Source of the DNA: Ruminococcus sp. CAG:254
Lineage (GTDB): Bacteria > Bacillota > Clostridia > Oscillospirales > Ruminococcaceae
Assembly (NCBI GenBank): GCA_000433635.1
Contig: HF997878.1
Span: 17,310 to 22,659, forward strand
Direction of reading: 5' to 3'
DNA length: 5,350 bases
This document shows, piece by piece, positions 5,301 to 5,350 of the stretch. Each line of letters begins with the position of its first letter. Positions within the stretch are counted from its first letter, which is position 1. The notes under the pieces were generated by a model, which worked only from the letters and a program-made list of their open reading frames with translations, did no database searches and was not told the origin of the DNA. A program made the translations under genes and the position numbers.

Positions 5301-5329
5301 TTGACAAATAAAACGAGATGTGATATAAT
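5301..5329 (+). promoter_or_regulatory. Perfect-consensus sigma-A promoter P2, transcribing out of the window
   Basis: TTGACA at 5301-5306, a spacer of 17 and TATAAT at 5324-5329 with TGA before it (extended -10). The predicted start is G5336, seven bases after the -10 as in P1. AT-rich DNA (CACAATTTATTTAC) precedes it. The first transcribed bases GTTGCAGCGGAGAAA resemble those of P1 and of rRNA operon transcripts in Firmicutes. The product lies beyond the window edge. Confidence 0.88.
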
Positions 5330-5350
5330 AAAGAAGTTGCAGCGGAGAAA

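Noticed and set aside
1..5350. CRISPR array, insertion sequence, or defence system
   Set aside because: No regular direct repeats, no transposase or terminal repeats, and no nuclease or helicase gene are present.

Overview
The window reads as ordinary chromosome of a low-to-mid GC Firmicute, most likely a gut-type Clostridia (Oscillospiraceae/Ruminococcaceae-like). This placement is an inference from the style of the two-component pair, strong AGGAGG-type ribosome sites, GTG starts, and consensus TTGACA/TATAAT promoters. No insertion sequence, CRISPR array, tRNA or rRNA gene body was recognised.

Left part (1-2520, + strand): an operon that enters from outside the window. A probable upstream reading frame stops in a GTGA overlap with an OmpR/PhoB-family response regulator (53-733). 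That gene stops in a second GTGA overlap with a PhoR-type membrane sensor histidine kinase (730-2454). An intrinsic terminator follows the kinase (2470-2516). The pair should sense an envelope or extracytoplasmic signal and control transcription. The architecture and lengths are those of PhoP/PhoR, but the regulon cannot be read from here.

Middle (2541-4406, - strand): a convergent alpha-phosphohexomutase of the PgcA/PGM2 type (2618-4339) that interconverts glucose-1-phosphate and glucose-6-phosphate. It has its own promoter and shares a bidirectional hairpin terminator with the kinase side.

Right part (4407-5350): a short XRE-family repressor-like gene on the - strand (4567-4818), followed by about 530 bases with no convincing large gene but dense regulatory structure. 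Two near-identical 19-bp palindromes (TTGTCYTA-N3-TARGACAA) lie upstream of the XRE gene and are probable operators. The second is centred on a TATAAT that could be a rightward promoter. Beyond a hairpin come two perfect-consensus promoters pointing right (TTGACA-17-TATAAT, both with an extended -10), starting at about 5071 and 5336. They have similar initially transcribed sequences and flank a purine-rich, potentially structured leader. The closest known pattern is the tandem P1/P2 promoters of a Firmicute rRNA operon, whose body would lie just past the window end. That identity is an inference.

The strongest candidates for something less described are the paired operators next to the orphan XRE gene, and the purine-rich P1 leader with mutually exclusive pairings and a possible 44-codon frame.
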